The notes under the pieces: generated by a model | Seen by the model: only the letters and a program-made list of their open reading frames with translations | Databases searched by the model: none | Told to the model about the DNA's origin: nothing | Part shown: piece after piece, positions 34,255-42,854 of the stretch | Layout of the letters: each line of letters begins with the position of its first letter | How positions within the stretch are numbered: the stretch's first letter is position 1 | Made by a program: the position numbers and the translations under genes | Origin: Faecalicatena faecalis | GTDB taxonomy: Bacteria; Bacillota; Clostridia; Lachnospirales; Lachnospiraceae | Direction: 5' to 3' | NCBI RefSeq assembly: GCF_012524165.2 | Contig: NZ_JABACJ020000016.1 | Span: 1 to 64,000, forward strand | Length of the DNA: 64,000 bases

Positions 34255-34932
34255 TTATCCCCTTTTCTTTAATACAACCGGAATCAGCAGGATCAGCAGC
34301 ACCGCCAGTATCACAGAAAGCGATTTGCCATACATCCAGCTTAAGTCCTTCCATTGATCTGTGTCGCGGAACATGTATGAGAACACATTCCATTTTCCTA
34401 AGAAATCGCTGCCCGCCTGGGACACGAGGGTTAACCAGATGCACATTGTGATTCCGATTCCTGCCCACATATTCCGGACAACATTACAAATTGTCATAGA
34501 GAAGATTCCCCAAAAGAGCACCGTTCCGGGAATTGCTGCCAGGAACTGCCCAAACGCGGTCCCAGATGTTATTCCCCCCATCACTTCTCCTGGTTTCTGC
34601 CAGTAAAACATCCCATATCCTGCAATTGCAATGAAGACCAGATAAATCATCTGAATCAGCAGGCGTCTTAGAATGGCCGTTGTCTGCTTCTTTACCGGAA
34701 ACAGCCGGAATACGTCTCTTCTCTTATTGTGGAGTTCCACCAGGTAGGTATCTGCACAGAAAATAACTGTCAAAAGTGCAATGGGCGACTCCAGTGCAAT
34801 TCCTATTTCATCCACAAATGTAATTCCCCGGACAAAACTTAGTATGAGTACGAATGCCGCCGAATACAAAATCTTATAAATTGGCAGACAGATTTTCAAT
34901 TCTTTTTTCAATATACCCGCCTCCTTTTCCAA
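34255..34932 (-). CDS. ABC-2 type permease, small subunit
   Basis: The 225-aa membrane protein has about six helices and a basic loop LHNKRRDVFRLFPVKKQTTA between the second and third. It overlaps the preceding permease gene by 25 bp. It matches in size and place the smaller IME permease at 10478. It probably pairs with the 360-aa permease to form the channel. Confidence 0.75.
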   Translation of the reverse strand: MEKEAGILKKELKICLPIYKILYSAAFVLILSFVRGITFVDEIGIALESPIALLTVIFCADTYLVELHNKRRDVFRLFPVKKQTTAILRRLLIQMIYLVFIAIAGYGMFYWQKPGEVMGGITSGTAFGQFLAAIPGTVLFWGIFSMTICNVVRNMWAGIGITMCIWLTLVSQAGSDFLGKWNVFSYMFRDTDQWKDLSWMYGKSLSVILAVLLILLIPVVLKKRG

Positions 34933-35990
34933 ATGAAAACTGACAGTGTGATAATCACGCAGGATGTAAGGATCAGGAACATCTGATTCATAAGAACCAG
35001 GGGTGGCGGCGCCGTATCAAAAAACTGTCCCGGAAATCTTACTACGATTGCCAAAGGTCTTCCGAAATATCCATAATTTCCATCTGGCCCGATACTTCCC
35101 ATATTGGAATAAACAATATAGAGAAATAAAAGCGGCGTGGCAGGAAGCGGATTTTTGAACAATAACGCAACAACCGTATACACACAGATAATCATCAACA
35201 TATTAGGCAGAATATAGATACAGGTAGCTTTTACAAAGCCCAGTATGGTTGAAAAAACGTAGGAACCTGACGCAAGTCCTGCCTCTTTTATGTGAAGGAT
35301 ACATAAGCCTGCAAACACCAGATTCAAAACTGCCAGTACAATCAGAGAAGTGAGGAAACCGCCTCCAATCTTCCCAAGGACATACTGCCATGGCCGTACT
35401 GGTTTGGTATGCAGCAGTTCGTAGGTATCTTTCTTCGTATCTCTAAGGAACAAAAATGCAAACAGTACTGTGGAGAAAAAAGCCATATATAAGCCGCCAA
35501 AATCAGCAAACTTCCTGGAGAAATAGTATGAAAAAGAATATTTGTTAAGCTTTTCATCCAGATATCCGTTTACTTCCTCCATGCTGCCCTGGTGGTATGC
35601 ATAATTGTCAAAAATATATTGTGCACCGTTAAAATGATGCTTTTTCAGATATTCACACGCCTCTGGAATGCTCATATTCTGAATAGTACTGATTATTTCG
35701 TCTGCATCCTCCTTCGATACCTCCAGTTCTTCAATCAGATCCTTTCTGATGACCTCACCTGCCAGTTCTATCTGCTGTTTTGGGGACGAGGGGATGTACC
35801 CCTCCGTAATTCCTCCCTCCAGAGGTGATTCCATATGAATGTCCTGTATCTCCTGGTCTGATTGGAAATAGTGTATTTTCAGGTAAGGTGACAGCATCTG
35901 GTAGACACCGATGACCACAACAACCAGCCCCACCCAGAAAATAGGATTCTTTAAATAATTCTTTAACTCTCTTTTGATAATTGCTTTCAT
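34908..35990 (-). CDS. ABC-2 type permease, large subunit
   Basis: A 360-aa permease: N-terminal helix (about 18-36), outer domain (about 40-165), then five or six helices. The cytoplasmic loop LRDTKKDTYELLHTKPVRPW between helices two and three is a common ABC-2 signature. The start is separated from the kinase gene by 157 bp that hold a terminator and a promoter-like region with a box shared with the regulator promoter. Confidence 0.78.
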   Translation of the reverse strand: MKAIIKRELKNYLKNPIFWVGLVVVVIGVYQMLSPYLKIHYFQSDQEIQDIHMESPLEGGITEGYIPSSPKQQIELAGEVIRKDLIEELEVSKEDADEIISTIQNMSIPEACEYLKKHHFNGAQYIFDNYAYHQGSMEEVNGYLDEKLNKYSFSYYFSRKFADFGGLYMAFFSTVLFAFLFLRDTKKDTYELLHTKPVRPWQYVLGKIGGGFLTSLIVLAVLNLVFAGLCILHIKEAGLASGSYVFSTILGFVKATCIYILPNMLMIICVYTVVALLFKNPLPATPLLFLYIVYSNMGSIGPDGNYGYFGRPLAIVVRFPGQFFDTAPPPLVLMNQMFLILTSCVIITLSVFIWKRRRVY

Positions 35991-36029
35991 GATATCCCGC
36001 CTTTCTCTTTGTTAAGTTCAGGATATCCT

Positions 36030-36044
36030 ATAAATCACAACAAA
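36030..36044 (-). promoter_or_regulatory. Putative regulator box upstream of permease genes
   Basis: ATAAATCACAACAAA on the plus strand matches ATAAAACACAACAAA (38073-38087) upstream of the response-regulator gene at 14 of 15 bases. Both lie in the promoter regions of a single regulatory module, so they may be binding sites of the encoded regulator. Confidence 0.5.
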
Positions 36045-36070
36045 AAAGCAACCAAAATTTTTTCTTTCAT

Positions 36071-36110
36071 AAAAATGGCGGAAAATTGGATTTTACTTCC
36101 AATCTCCCGC
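36071..36110 (-). terminator. Terminator between kinase and permease genes
   Basis: On the minus strand GCGGGAGATTGGA and TCCAATTTTCCGC form a 13-bp stem with G-U pairs and a 7-nt loop, followed by CCATTTTT. It may uncouple the two-component genes from the exporter genes. Confidence 0.65.
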
Positions 36111-36147
36111 TCTACAAAAAATGTATTTTGTTCTATTAAAGCACCGT

Positions 36148-37341
36148 TTATCCTAACATTACACTCCCGCATTTAAAAACCGCCCTGGCTGCAGCACCGC
36201 CCTGCTCATGATTCCCGATCAGCAGTGTCCCTCCATGTTTTTCGCAATAGATCCTGCTCAGATACATTCCCATTCCAAAATGCTTTAAGTCATCCTGTGG
36301 ATTGGAATGATAGAATGCTTTTGTCAGGGCATCCACATCTTTTGTGAATCCCTTCCCATCATCCTCTACAGTAATCACCAGCTCTGTTTCTGTCGAGCCA
36401 ATCGTAATCTTTGTCTCCCTCTTGGCATATCTGATGGCATTGGAAAACAGATTTTCCACGACTTCCAGAATCAGTTCTGTGTCTACATGTATGCTTTTGT
36501 TTTGTTCTTCTGCGGTGACAGTGCAGGTCCTTCCTGTCTCTTTGCAGAGTATTTCCGCTTCCCTGCTGATCTGCTCCTCCAAAATGCCTATTGTGGTCTC
36601 TTTCAGTTGCAGGGAACGTTCCTCCAGCCGTTTCATTCTGCGCATCGTTTCGATAAAACGGTCCATTCTTTCAATCTGGAACATCCCGCCGCGCAGCATC
36701 TCCATGATTTTTTCCTGGTCCAGTGTCTCATCCGGTACAAATTCCAGAAGCATCTCCTGATAGCCTCTTAAGACAGATAACGGGGAACGGATATCATGTG
36801 CGATTGCAGCACGCAGCGCTTTCTCATCTTCTACCGTGCGCCAGAGAGTTTTGTTGTTTTCCTCAAGCTGGGCCCTCATCTTCTCAAATTCCTTACAGAG
36901 CTGCCCCAGTTCATCCCTGTTTTCATAAGAAATATGGAAATCCAGTTCATTTTCCGAGATCATTTTCGATGCCTTATCCAGTTCTTCGATCGGGAGTTTT
37001 AACTTATTTTTGTAAAATAAGACCACTGCAATACAGCTGCCCAGAATAGAAAGGATCAGTACCGTCCATGTTTCCAGGAAATCGCATATCTCGGAAATAT
37101 GCCAGTCCATACGGCTCATATCTACGCGGCTTGGCCTTGGGTATGTGATCTCATAATTGTCGTCCCCCCTCTGTTCAGCCTCCTGATATTTTTCAGAGTC
37201 GACATACTTTTGCCAGACTACATTCTGGGTCATTACTGCAATCTGTATGACAGCAGTAGCAAGAAAAAAGCTGATTACAAGGCTGACCGCCATATACAGG
37301 ATAATTGTTTTTTTCAATGATAAATTTCTTAGTTTTTCCAT
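36148..37341 (-). CDS. Sensor histidine kinase
   Basis: A 397-aa kinase with helices at about 14-36 and 88-112 enclosing a short outer loop, HAMP, H-box IAHDIRSPLSVL (His about 185), N-box NLFSNAIRYA and G-box FGMGMYLSR. Its layout matches the IME kinase at 13399, with an outer loop of about 50 residues. It overlaps the response-regulator gene by 13 bp. It most likely senses an antimicrobial peptide or the activity of its ABC partner. Confidence 0.9.
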   Translation of the reverse strand: MEKLRNLSLKKTIILYMAVSLVISFFLATAVIQIAVMTQNVVWQKYVDSEKYQEAEQRGDDNYEITYPRPSRVDMSRMDWHISEICDFLETWTVLILSILGSCIAVVLFYKNKLKLPIEELDKASKMISENELDFHISYENRDELGQLCKEFEKMRAQLEENNKTLWRTVEDEKALRAAIAHDIRSPLSVLRGYQEMLLEFVPDETLDQEKIMEMLRGGMFQIERMDRFIETMRRMKRLEERSLQLKETTIGILEEQISREAEILCKETGRTCTVTAEEQNKSIHVDTELILEVVENLFSNAIRYAKRETKITIGSTETELVITVEDDGKGFTKDVDALTKAFYHSNPQDDLKHFGMGMYLSRIYCEKHGGTLLIGNHEQGGAAARAVFKCGSVMLG

Positions 37342-38003
37342 CGGTATCCCATCCCCCAGACTGTCTCAATATATTCATTTTCTGTATGTTTTGCCATCTT
37401 CCTGCGGATTCGGCGGACTAACTCCGTAATCACACGGCTGTCCCCTTCTGCGTCATAACCGCAGAGTCTCTCATAGATCCGTTCCTTATCAAAGACCTGT
37501 CCCGGATTCATGGAAAGGAACTCGATGATGTCATATTCCAGCTTTGTCAGTTCCAGATAAGCATCCCCCAACTGGACCTTCTTCGAGGAATAGTCAATCA
37601 TCAGCTCCCCATGAAACTTGAACTCCGATTTGGCCTTATGCCGTTCTTCCCGTTTCAAATGGGCGATGATCCTGGCATCCAGCTCCTTTAAGCTGAACGG
37701 CTTTAAGATGTAGTCATCCCCGCCCGAGAGCAGCCCGTTCACCCGGTCCTGTTCTTCCACCTTGGCAGTCAGGAAAATGATGGGGCAGGAAATCTGATCC
37801 CGTATCCGTCGGCATACCTCGATGCCGTCTATATGCGGCATATTGATATCCAGTAATATCAGATCCGGGACCAGACTTACCTTTTCTAAAGCCTCTGCTC
37901 CATTTTCTGCTGTAATCACGGTAAACTTCCTGATCTCAAAATAACTTCTCAGCATCTTTAACAGTTCTGTGTCATCATCTACAATTAAAATTTTATACTG
38001 CAT
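37329..38003 (-). CDS. OmpR family response regulator
   Basis: A 224-aa regulator with receiver (ILIVDDD, phospho-acceptor in LLDINMPH, LKPFS) and Trans_reg_C domain ending VWGMGYRWKN. It is close in sequence to the IME regulator at 14571 (both share SCPI-I/L-FLTA, GGDDYI and EELMIDYS-like segments), suggesting a common origin of the two modules. RBS GAGGTG precedes ATG 38003. Confidence 0.92.
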   Translation of the reverse strand: MQYKILIVDDDTELLKMLRSYFEIRKFTVITAENGAEALEKVSLVPDLILLDINMPHIDGIEVCRRIRDQISCPIIFLTAKVEEQDRVNGLLSGGDDYILKPFSLKELDARIIAHLKREERHKAKSEFKFHGELMIDYSSKKVQLGDAYLELTKLEYDIIEFLSMNPGQVFDKERIYERLCGYDAEGDSRVITELVRRIRRKMAKHTENEYIETVWGMGYRWKN

Positions 38004-38072
38004 GGTTTTATCACCTCATAACCTGGAATTTGTTTGAAAATTCATTTTTGAGACACACTTTGAGTATACAGG

Positions 38073-38087
38073 ATAAAACACAACAAA
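38073..38087 (-). promoter_or_regulatory. Putative regulator box upstream of response regulator
   Basis: ATAAAACACAACAAA, one mismatch from 36030-36044. It lies about 70-85 bp upstream of the response-regulator start, in the interval after the end of the MacB-like operon. Confidence 0.5.
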
Positions 38088-38107
38088 TAAACAATGGAAT
38101 CAGGATA

Positions 38108-38734
38108 TCACACGGATTCTCCATCCTTGATCTGAATCACTTCATCCGCCTCCTCTGCCAGATGTCTGCTGTGTGTCACGACAATGACACATTTCCCAAG
38201 CTCATGTGCTGTTTTCTTCAAAAGATCAATGATCTCCTGGGCGGTGTTTTCATCCAGGTTTCCAGTCGGTTCATCTGCAAGCAGGACCTTTGCCTCACTG
38301 GACAGTGCCCGGGCAATCGCCACTCTCTGCTGCTGTCCGCCGGAGAGCTTTAAGACATTCCGTTTCCAGTCTTCCCGTGGGATATTGACCTCCTCAAGTA
38401 ATTTTCCCGGGTCTTTCCCACCGCCAAGCCTGACATTTTCCTCCGCCGTCAGATAATCGATCAGATTATAGTTCTGGAATACCAGTGAGACATGGTGTCT
38501 TCGATGGTAATTCAGCACCTGATGGCTGATTTCGTTCCCGTGGTATAGGATGCTCCCCTTGACCGGGGTATCCAGCCCGGCAAGCAGGGAAAGAAAGGTG
38601 GTCTTCCCGGCACCGCTCGGCCCTACGAGCGTGTAGAATGTTCCCTCCTCAAACTGCATGGAAACATGGTTTAAAATCTGTTTTGTTTTCTGTGATTTAT
38701 AAGCATAATCCACATCTTTTACTTCTAAGATCAT
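38108..38734 (-). CDS. MacB/LolD-type ABC ATPase
   Basis: A 208-aa ATPase of the FtsE/LolD/MacB class: Walker A GPSGAGKTT (about 38-46), signature LSGGQQQRVAIARAL, Walker B LLADEPTGNLD, switch VTHSRH. This class powers mechanotransmission through FtsX-like permeases, not ABC-2 export. It is the last gene of the operon lipoprotein-permease-permease-ATPase that begins at 41923. Confidence 0.92.
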   Translation of the reverse strand: MILEVKDVDYAYKSQKTKQILNHVSMQFEEGTFYTLVGPSGAGKTTFLSLLAGLDTPVKGSILYHGNEISHQVLNYHRRHHVSLVFQNYNLIDYLTAEENVRLGGGKDPGKLLEEVNIPREDWKRNVLKLSGGQQQRVAIARALSSEAKVLLADEPTGNLDENTAQEIIDLLKKTAHELGKCVIVVTHSRHLAEEADEVIQIKDGESV

Positions 38735-38749
38735 GGTCTGATTCCTCCT

Positions 38750-40189
38750 TTATGAAGTTAAAATATCTCTTGGGTTCCTCTTTACTACTGAAATTCCGGC
38801 GGTCAGAACGGATGTCGTAATCAGCACCACAATTCCCAGGCTGTCAAATGCAATCATCTGGGGAGTGATTTCTACATGAACTCCGGTCACTTCCTGCTCC
38901 GGGTCCTGTCCGCTCTTTGCGACCTTCCCTTCATTCAACTCCTCTTCCACTTCTGCCTGCTCGATCTGCTGGGAGACCAGATAATCTGCCGTTATCTTTG
39001 AGACGCCCGGGGCCACCGCAAAGGAAAGTGTCACGGCAACGGCTGCGATCATGAATGCTTCCAGCAGGATCTGTCCCAGTATCCTTTGCTTTGGGATTCC
39101 CAGGGATAAGAAAATACCGACCTCCTGGGTCCTGTTTTTCAGCCAGAACAGGAAGACAAAAAACAGAATCACAAAGCTTGCCCCGGCGACGACACCGATC
39201 ATGATCTGACTAATCTTCTGTAAATCTCTGAAATTGGAGGACATGGTCTCCAGATTTCCCTTATTATCAATCAGATCATAGCGCTCCCAGCCGATCTTTA
39301 CTTTTTTAACGGCCTCTTTGACCGCATCATACTGGTCCACATCTTCTACCATAAAATATGCCTTTTCAAATAGCGGGTCACCTTCTGCACCTTCTGCCTT
39401 TTCCGGGAACCTCAGGTCTGTGAAGATCACATTTTCCGAGCGGTAAGTATCCCCTGACATATACGGCGTCATCTTCTGTTTTACCTGATAGATTCCGATG
39501 ATCTCTGCCGCATGGGCATCCGCGTTCTCCCTGTCGTGGTAATCGTTAAATTCCATCTTATCCCCGATTTTCAGACCATTGTGTGCCGCCAGTTCTTCTG
39601 AGATGACACAGACGTTCTGATCCTCTCTCGTAACCATCCGTCCTTCCTTCATCGTGACATTGCCGGACAACACATTAAAATCCATCGTCATATCCCTGTT
39701 TCCGATCAGACTCACCCCCAGTTTATCCCCGGTCTGATCCAGATCCGGGTCCTCGATCCTTGAAAAATTCACCGGATTTACTGCCATGGGGGCGGTTGCA
39801 ATATTATAATCGGAAATGCCCGGAACAGCGGCAAGCTTTTCGATATCCTCTAATCTCAGTGTTTCAAACGAAGAATCTGTATAGCTCATCCAGACAGGGC
39901 CGTCGGCAGTCTCCAGTTTTTTCTGGTGGACACCATCCAGACTTCCTTCTTTTTCTCCGATTTTTTCTGTAATACGGTCAAGACGGGTATGTCTGTTCGC
40001 CTCGTTCTCTACGAGAAGCAGCCCCGCGCCGACCGCCTGCCGGGTCTTATCCTGAACAGCCACGCTCGCATTGCTGGCTGCCATGCCGGACAGCAGAAAG
40101 ACGCTGATGACACAGACTACAAGCAGCAGTAACATACTTTTCACAGGCTTTCGGATGACCGAACGCCATGCCAGTTGCATATGATTCAT
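38750..40189 (-). CDS. FtsX/MacB-type permease 1
   Basis: The 479-aa protein has one N-terminal helix (about 15-37), a large MacB-type outer domain (about 40-325) and three C-terminal helices (about 330-470), the standard FtsX topology. A charged insertion (EQAEVEEELNEGKVAKSGQD) lies between the last helices. It pairs with the 406-aa permease encoded upstream and the ATPase downstream. Confidence 0.88.
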   Translation of the reverse strand: MNHMQLAWRSVIRKPVKSMLLLLVVCVISVFLLSGMAASNASVAVQDKTRQAVGAGLLLVENEANRHTRLDRITEKIGEKEGSLDGVHQKKLETADGPVWMSYTDSSFETLRLEDIEKLAAVPGISDYNIATAPMAVNPVNFSRIEDPDLDQTGDKLGVSLIGNRDMTMDFNVLSGNVTMKEGRMVTREDQNVCVISEELAAHNGLKIGDKMEFNDYHDRENADAHAAEIIGIYQVKQKMTPYMSGDTYRSENVIFTDLRFPEKAEGAEGDPLFEKAYFMVEDVDQYDAVKEAVKKVKIGWERYDLIDNKGNLETMSSNFRDLQKISQIMIGVVAGASFVILFFVFLFWLKNRTQEVGIFLSLGIPKQRILGQILLEAFMIAAVAVTLSFAVAPGVSKITADYLVSQQIEQAEVEEELNEGKVAKSGQDPEQEVTGVHVEITPQMIAFDSLGIVVLITTSVLTAGISVVKRNPRDILTS

Positions 40190-40193
40190 TTTA

Positions 40194-41414
40194 TCATCCC
40201 TCCATTTTTGACAAGGTATCCTTCGGATTAGTCCTCAATACCGGAATCAGGGAACAGACCGCCGCGGCCATTACCAACAGGGCGCCTAATCCCAGCAGTG
40301 ATATGACATCACAAAATTCCAGGGACACCTTAAGCACGATATCAGACGCTGCCGATCCGGTCAGCATGGACTGTAGGAAACCAGCCAGCAGATTTCCAAG
40401 AACACAGGCTGCACATACAGCTGCCAGAAATACAAGCAGTGTTTCCAGAAATACCTGCAGGATGAGTTCAGCCTTTTCCCTTCCCAGACTGATCAGTACG
40501 GCAATTTCCTTCTGCCTGGTACGCATCCACATACATAGAAGCAGTGATACCACGACTGCACCCGTAAGCAGAGTCAGAACAAGCATCAGCCTTGTCACCT
40601 TCGTAATCTGTTCCAGCGGAGCCTTCATCTGCCTGTATAAGGTATCGGAGGCCGTCATTTCGGCCTTTTCCTTCATGATTGTGTGAAGCTTGGTTTCTAA
40701 TGTTTTAAGCTGCTCCGGGCTCTTTACATAGACTGCCATTTTCTCAAATCCGGTGTCACCAGACAGTTCCCGATACGTGTCATTGTCTATAAAAATCTGA
40801 TTTTCAATCCGGGCACAGGAAAGGGTGCCGCTTTCTTGTTTTCCTTCACTGCCGGACCGAAAGAGGCCTGTGATCCTGGCTGTCACTGTTTTTCCGTCTG
40901 CTGTCTCAAAACCAGCCATGTCCCCCACCTTAAGTCCATTCTGACGGGCCAGCAGTTCATTCATCACGATTCCTTTGCCCGTAGCAGAGGTAATATACTG
41001 CCCTTCTGTCAGACGGTATCTCTCTTCTGCAAACGCGCTGTCATTTTCCGGGTCATCGTAAGAAAACAGGGAAACCAGCCGATTCTCCTCTTTTGCAGAA
41101 TCACTGTTTGTCAGTACTTGAAAGCCGGATGGCCGGGCGGTTCCCCGGGCCATGCGGTTTACAAAAGCCACCTCCTTAAGCGCGCGGATCTGACCTGCCT
41201 CCTTTTCTGTGATCCTCTGCTCCTCTTTTAAAATATCCAGGACGATTTTAGATTTTGTCTTTTCCTGCATCGCCGATTTGGAATCTTCTGTTGCCCGCAG
41301 AATCATAACGGTACTTAAAATCATACTGTTAACGAGCAGAAGGACCATAAACAGCAGGACCGTTTTTCCTTTTTTCCTTTCCAGATACCGGAAAGCCAAC
41401 TGATAGAACGTCAC
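40194..41414 (-). CDS. FtsX/MacB-type permease 2
   Basis: A 406-aa permease with N-terminal helix (about 18-40), outer domain (about 42-280) and three C-terminal helices, ending LRTNPKDTLSKMEG, the conserved NP-x-D tail of FtsX permeases. Its gene ends 4 bp before the next permease begins. Two different FtsX subunits suggest a heterodimeric transporter. Confidence 0.88.
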   Translation of the reverse strand: MTFYQLAFRYLERKKGKTVLLFMVLLLVNSMILSTVMILRATEDSKSAMQEKTKSKIVLDILKEEQRITEKEAGQIRALKEVAFVNRMARGTARPSGFQVLTNSDSAKEENRLVSLFSYDDPENDSAFAEERYRLTEGQYITSATGKGIVMNELLARQNGLKVGDMAGFETADGKTVTARITGLFRSGSEGKQESGTLSCARIENQIFIDNDTYRELSGDTGFEKMAVYVKSPEQLKTLETKLHTIMKEKAEMTASDTLYRQMKAPLEQITKVTRLMLVLTLLTGAVVVSLLLCMWMRTRQKEIAVLISLGREKAELILQVFLETLLVFLAAVCAACVLGNLLAGFLQSMLTGSAASDIVLKVSLEFCDVISLLGLGALLVMAAAVCSLIPVLRTNPKDTLSKMEG

Positions 41415-41416
41415 GT

Positions 41417-41923
41417 TTATCCCTCCTGTCCATAGCGCCAGATGATGACCCGGTCTGCCATCAGATTGTGGGAATCTGTGAAGTCGCCATAGATGACCAG
41501 CTTGGTACTCTTTTTAATATCAGACAGGGAAGCTGCGCCAAGTTCTGCATTCCCGGATGCCACATCCACGACTGCCGTCTGAAACACACAATCCTCCTGA
41601 TACTGTACATCCACCTGGTCCGCTATATCCTCATGACCAGCTGCAGCTGATTTTGCCGTCTGCCCGTCGTCGATTGTGGGATTGATCGTGCAGCCGCCGT
41701 CCGTGAATTCGATGACACTGCCACTTAAAGAACAGGCGTTGAGCAATTCCTCTGCATTTCCTTTGCTCTCTCCTGCCTGGGCACCATTCCCGGTTTCCGT
41801 GGATGCATTCATAGGACTTCCCTGGGTACCGCCAGTTGTATCGCCATTCCCTGCCCCGCATCCGGTCAGTGCCAGTGTACATAAGAATACAAGCACTCCT
41901 TTTAACATGTTTGAATTTTTCAT
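41417..41923 (-). CDS. Lipoprotein partner of MacB-like transporter
   Basis: The 168-aa protein has a lipoprotein signal with lipobox LTGC, a Gly/Thr/Asn/Ser-rich linker of about 45 residues, and a small outer domain with VIEFTDGGCTINP and TKLVIYGDF. It holds the place of the MacA adaptor but is far shorter and lacks a MacA fold. ATG 41923 follows AAAGGTGG. It is the first gene of the operon and ends 2 bp before the permease gene. Confidence 0.75.
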   Translation of the reverse strand: MKNSNMLKGVLVFLCTLALTGCGAGNGDTTGGTQGSPMNASTETGNGAQAGESKGNAEELLNACSLSGSVIEFTDGGCTINPTIDDGQTAKSAAAGHEDIADQVDVQYQEDCVFQTAVVDVASGNAELGAASLSDIKKSTKLVIYGDFTDSHNLMADRVIIWRYGQEG

Positions 41924-42046
41924 ATCGCGTTCCACCTTTCTTACTTAAAATAATTTCTTACTTATCATGATTTGTTTCTACCAGCAGGAAGCAGGATGAA
42001 CGGATTCCTTTTCCTGCTGTGCCCTCATTTTAGGAAAAAACCTATC

Positions 42047-42099
42047 TAAAAATCCTGTATGCAGGAAAAAATTCTCAACCTTTTTTTAGAGGATTTTTA
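42047..42099. promoter_or_regulatory. Inverted repeat in divergent promoter region
   Basis: TAAAAATCCT (42047-42056) and AGGATTTTTA (42090-42099) are exact inverted copies 33 bp apart in the 240-bp gap between the MacB-like operon and the divergent two-component operon. They could be an operator for the regulator encoded at 42165. Confidence 0.5.
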
Positions 42100-42164
42100 C
42101 AGACTTTTTTGTTATACTGATGATACTATCATTAAAACTCATTTATTAAGAAGGAAACGATATC

Positions 42165-42854
42165 ATGAAGATACTGCTTTTAGAAGATGATACGGATTTA
42201 TGCGGCCTGATTCAGGCGGAATTAAAGAAAAATGGATATGTGGTGGATTCCTGTAATGACGGGGAGACGGCCATGCTGTACACGCTCAATACGGATTACT
42301 GCTACGACCTGGCTGTTGTTGACAGAATGCTTCCTATTATTGATGGTCTGACGATCATCAAAGCGATGCGCCAAAAGGGCATCCAGATTCCGGTCATTAT
42401 CACGACGGGGATGTCAGGCCTGGATGACCGGATCGAAGGTCTGGACGGCGGTGCTGATGATTATCTGGTGAAACCATTTCATGTGGAGGAATTACTGGCA
42501 AGAATCCGCGCCCTGACGAGACGGCCCGCCCAGATCAAAGCCTCAGATACCCTGACTTATGCAGACCTGTCATTTGACAAATCGAACCGGATAGTATCAA
42601 AAGACGACAGATCACTGGTTTTAACAGCAAAAGAATCGGAATTATTATATGTGCTCATGGAGAAGCCGAAGCAGCTTTTTACAAGAGAACAGCTCGTTTT
42701 AAAGATATGGGGAAGCTCGTCCGATGTAGAGCCCGGCAATGTAGACAATTATATCTCGTTTCTCAGAAAGCGTCTCAGGGAACTATTAAGCTGCTGTGAG
42801 ATAAAAACGGTATATGGTGCGGGATACAGACTGGAGAAGAAAGACCATGCTTAA
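42165..42854 (+). CDS. OmpR family response regulator
   Basis: A 229-aa regulator with receiver (ILLLEDD, phospho-acceptor in AVVDRMLP, VKPFH) and winged helix (LTAKESELLYVLMEKP, VYGAGYRLE). RBS AAGGAAACGATATC-ATG. It is divergent from the MacB-like operon and probably controls it. The kinase gene overlaps its end by 8 bp. Confidence 0.92.
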   Translation: MKILLLEDDTDLCGLIQAELKKNGYVVDSCNDGETAMLYTLNTDYCYDLAVVDRMLPIIDGLTIIKAMRQKGIQIPVIITTGMSGLDDRIEGLDGGADDYLVKPFHVEELLARIRALTRRPAQIKASDTLTYADLSFDKSNRIVSKDDRSLVLTAKESELLYVLMEKPKQLFTREQLVLKIWGSSSDVEPGNVDNYISFLRKRLRELLSCCEIKTVYGAGYRLEKKDHA

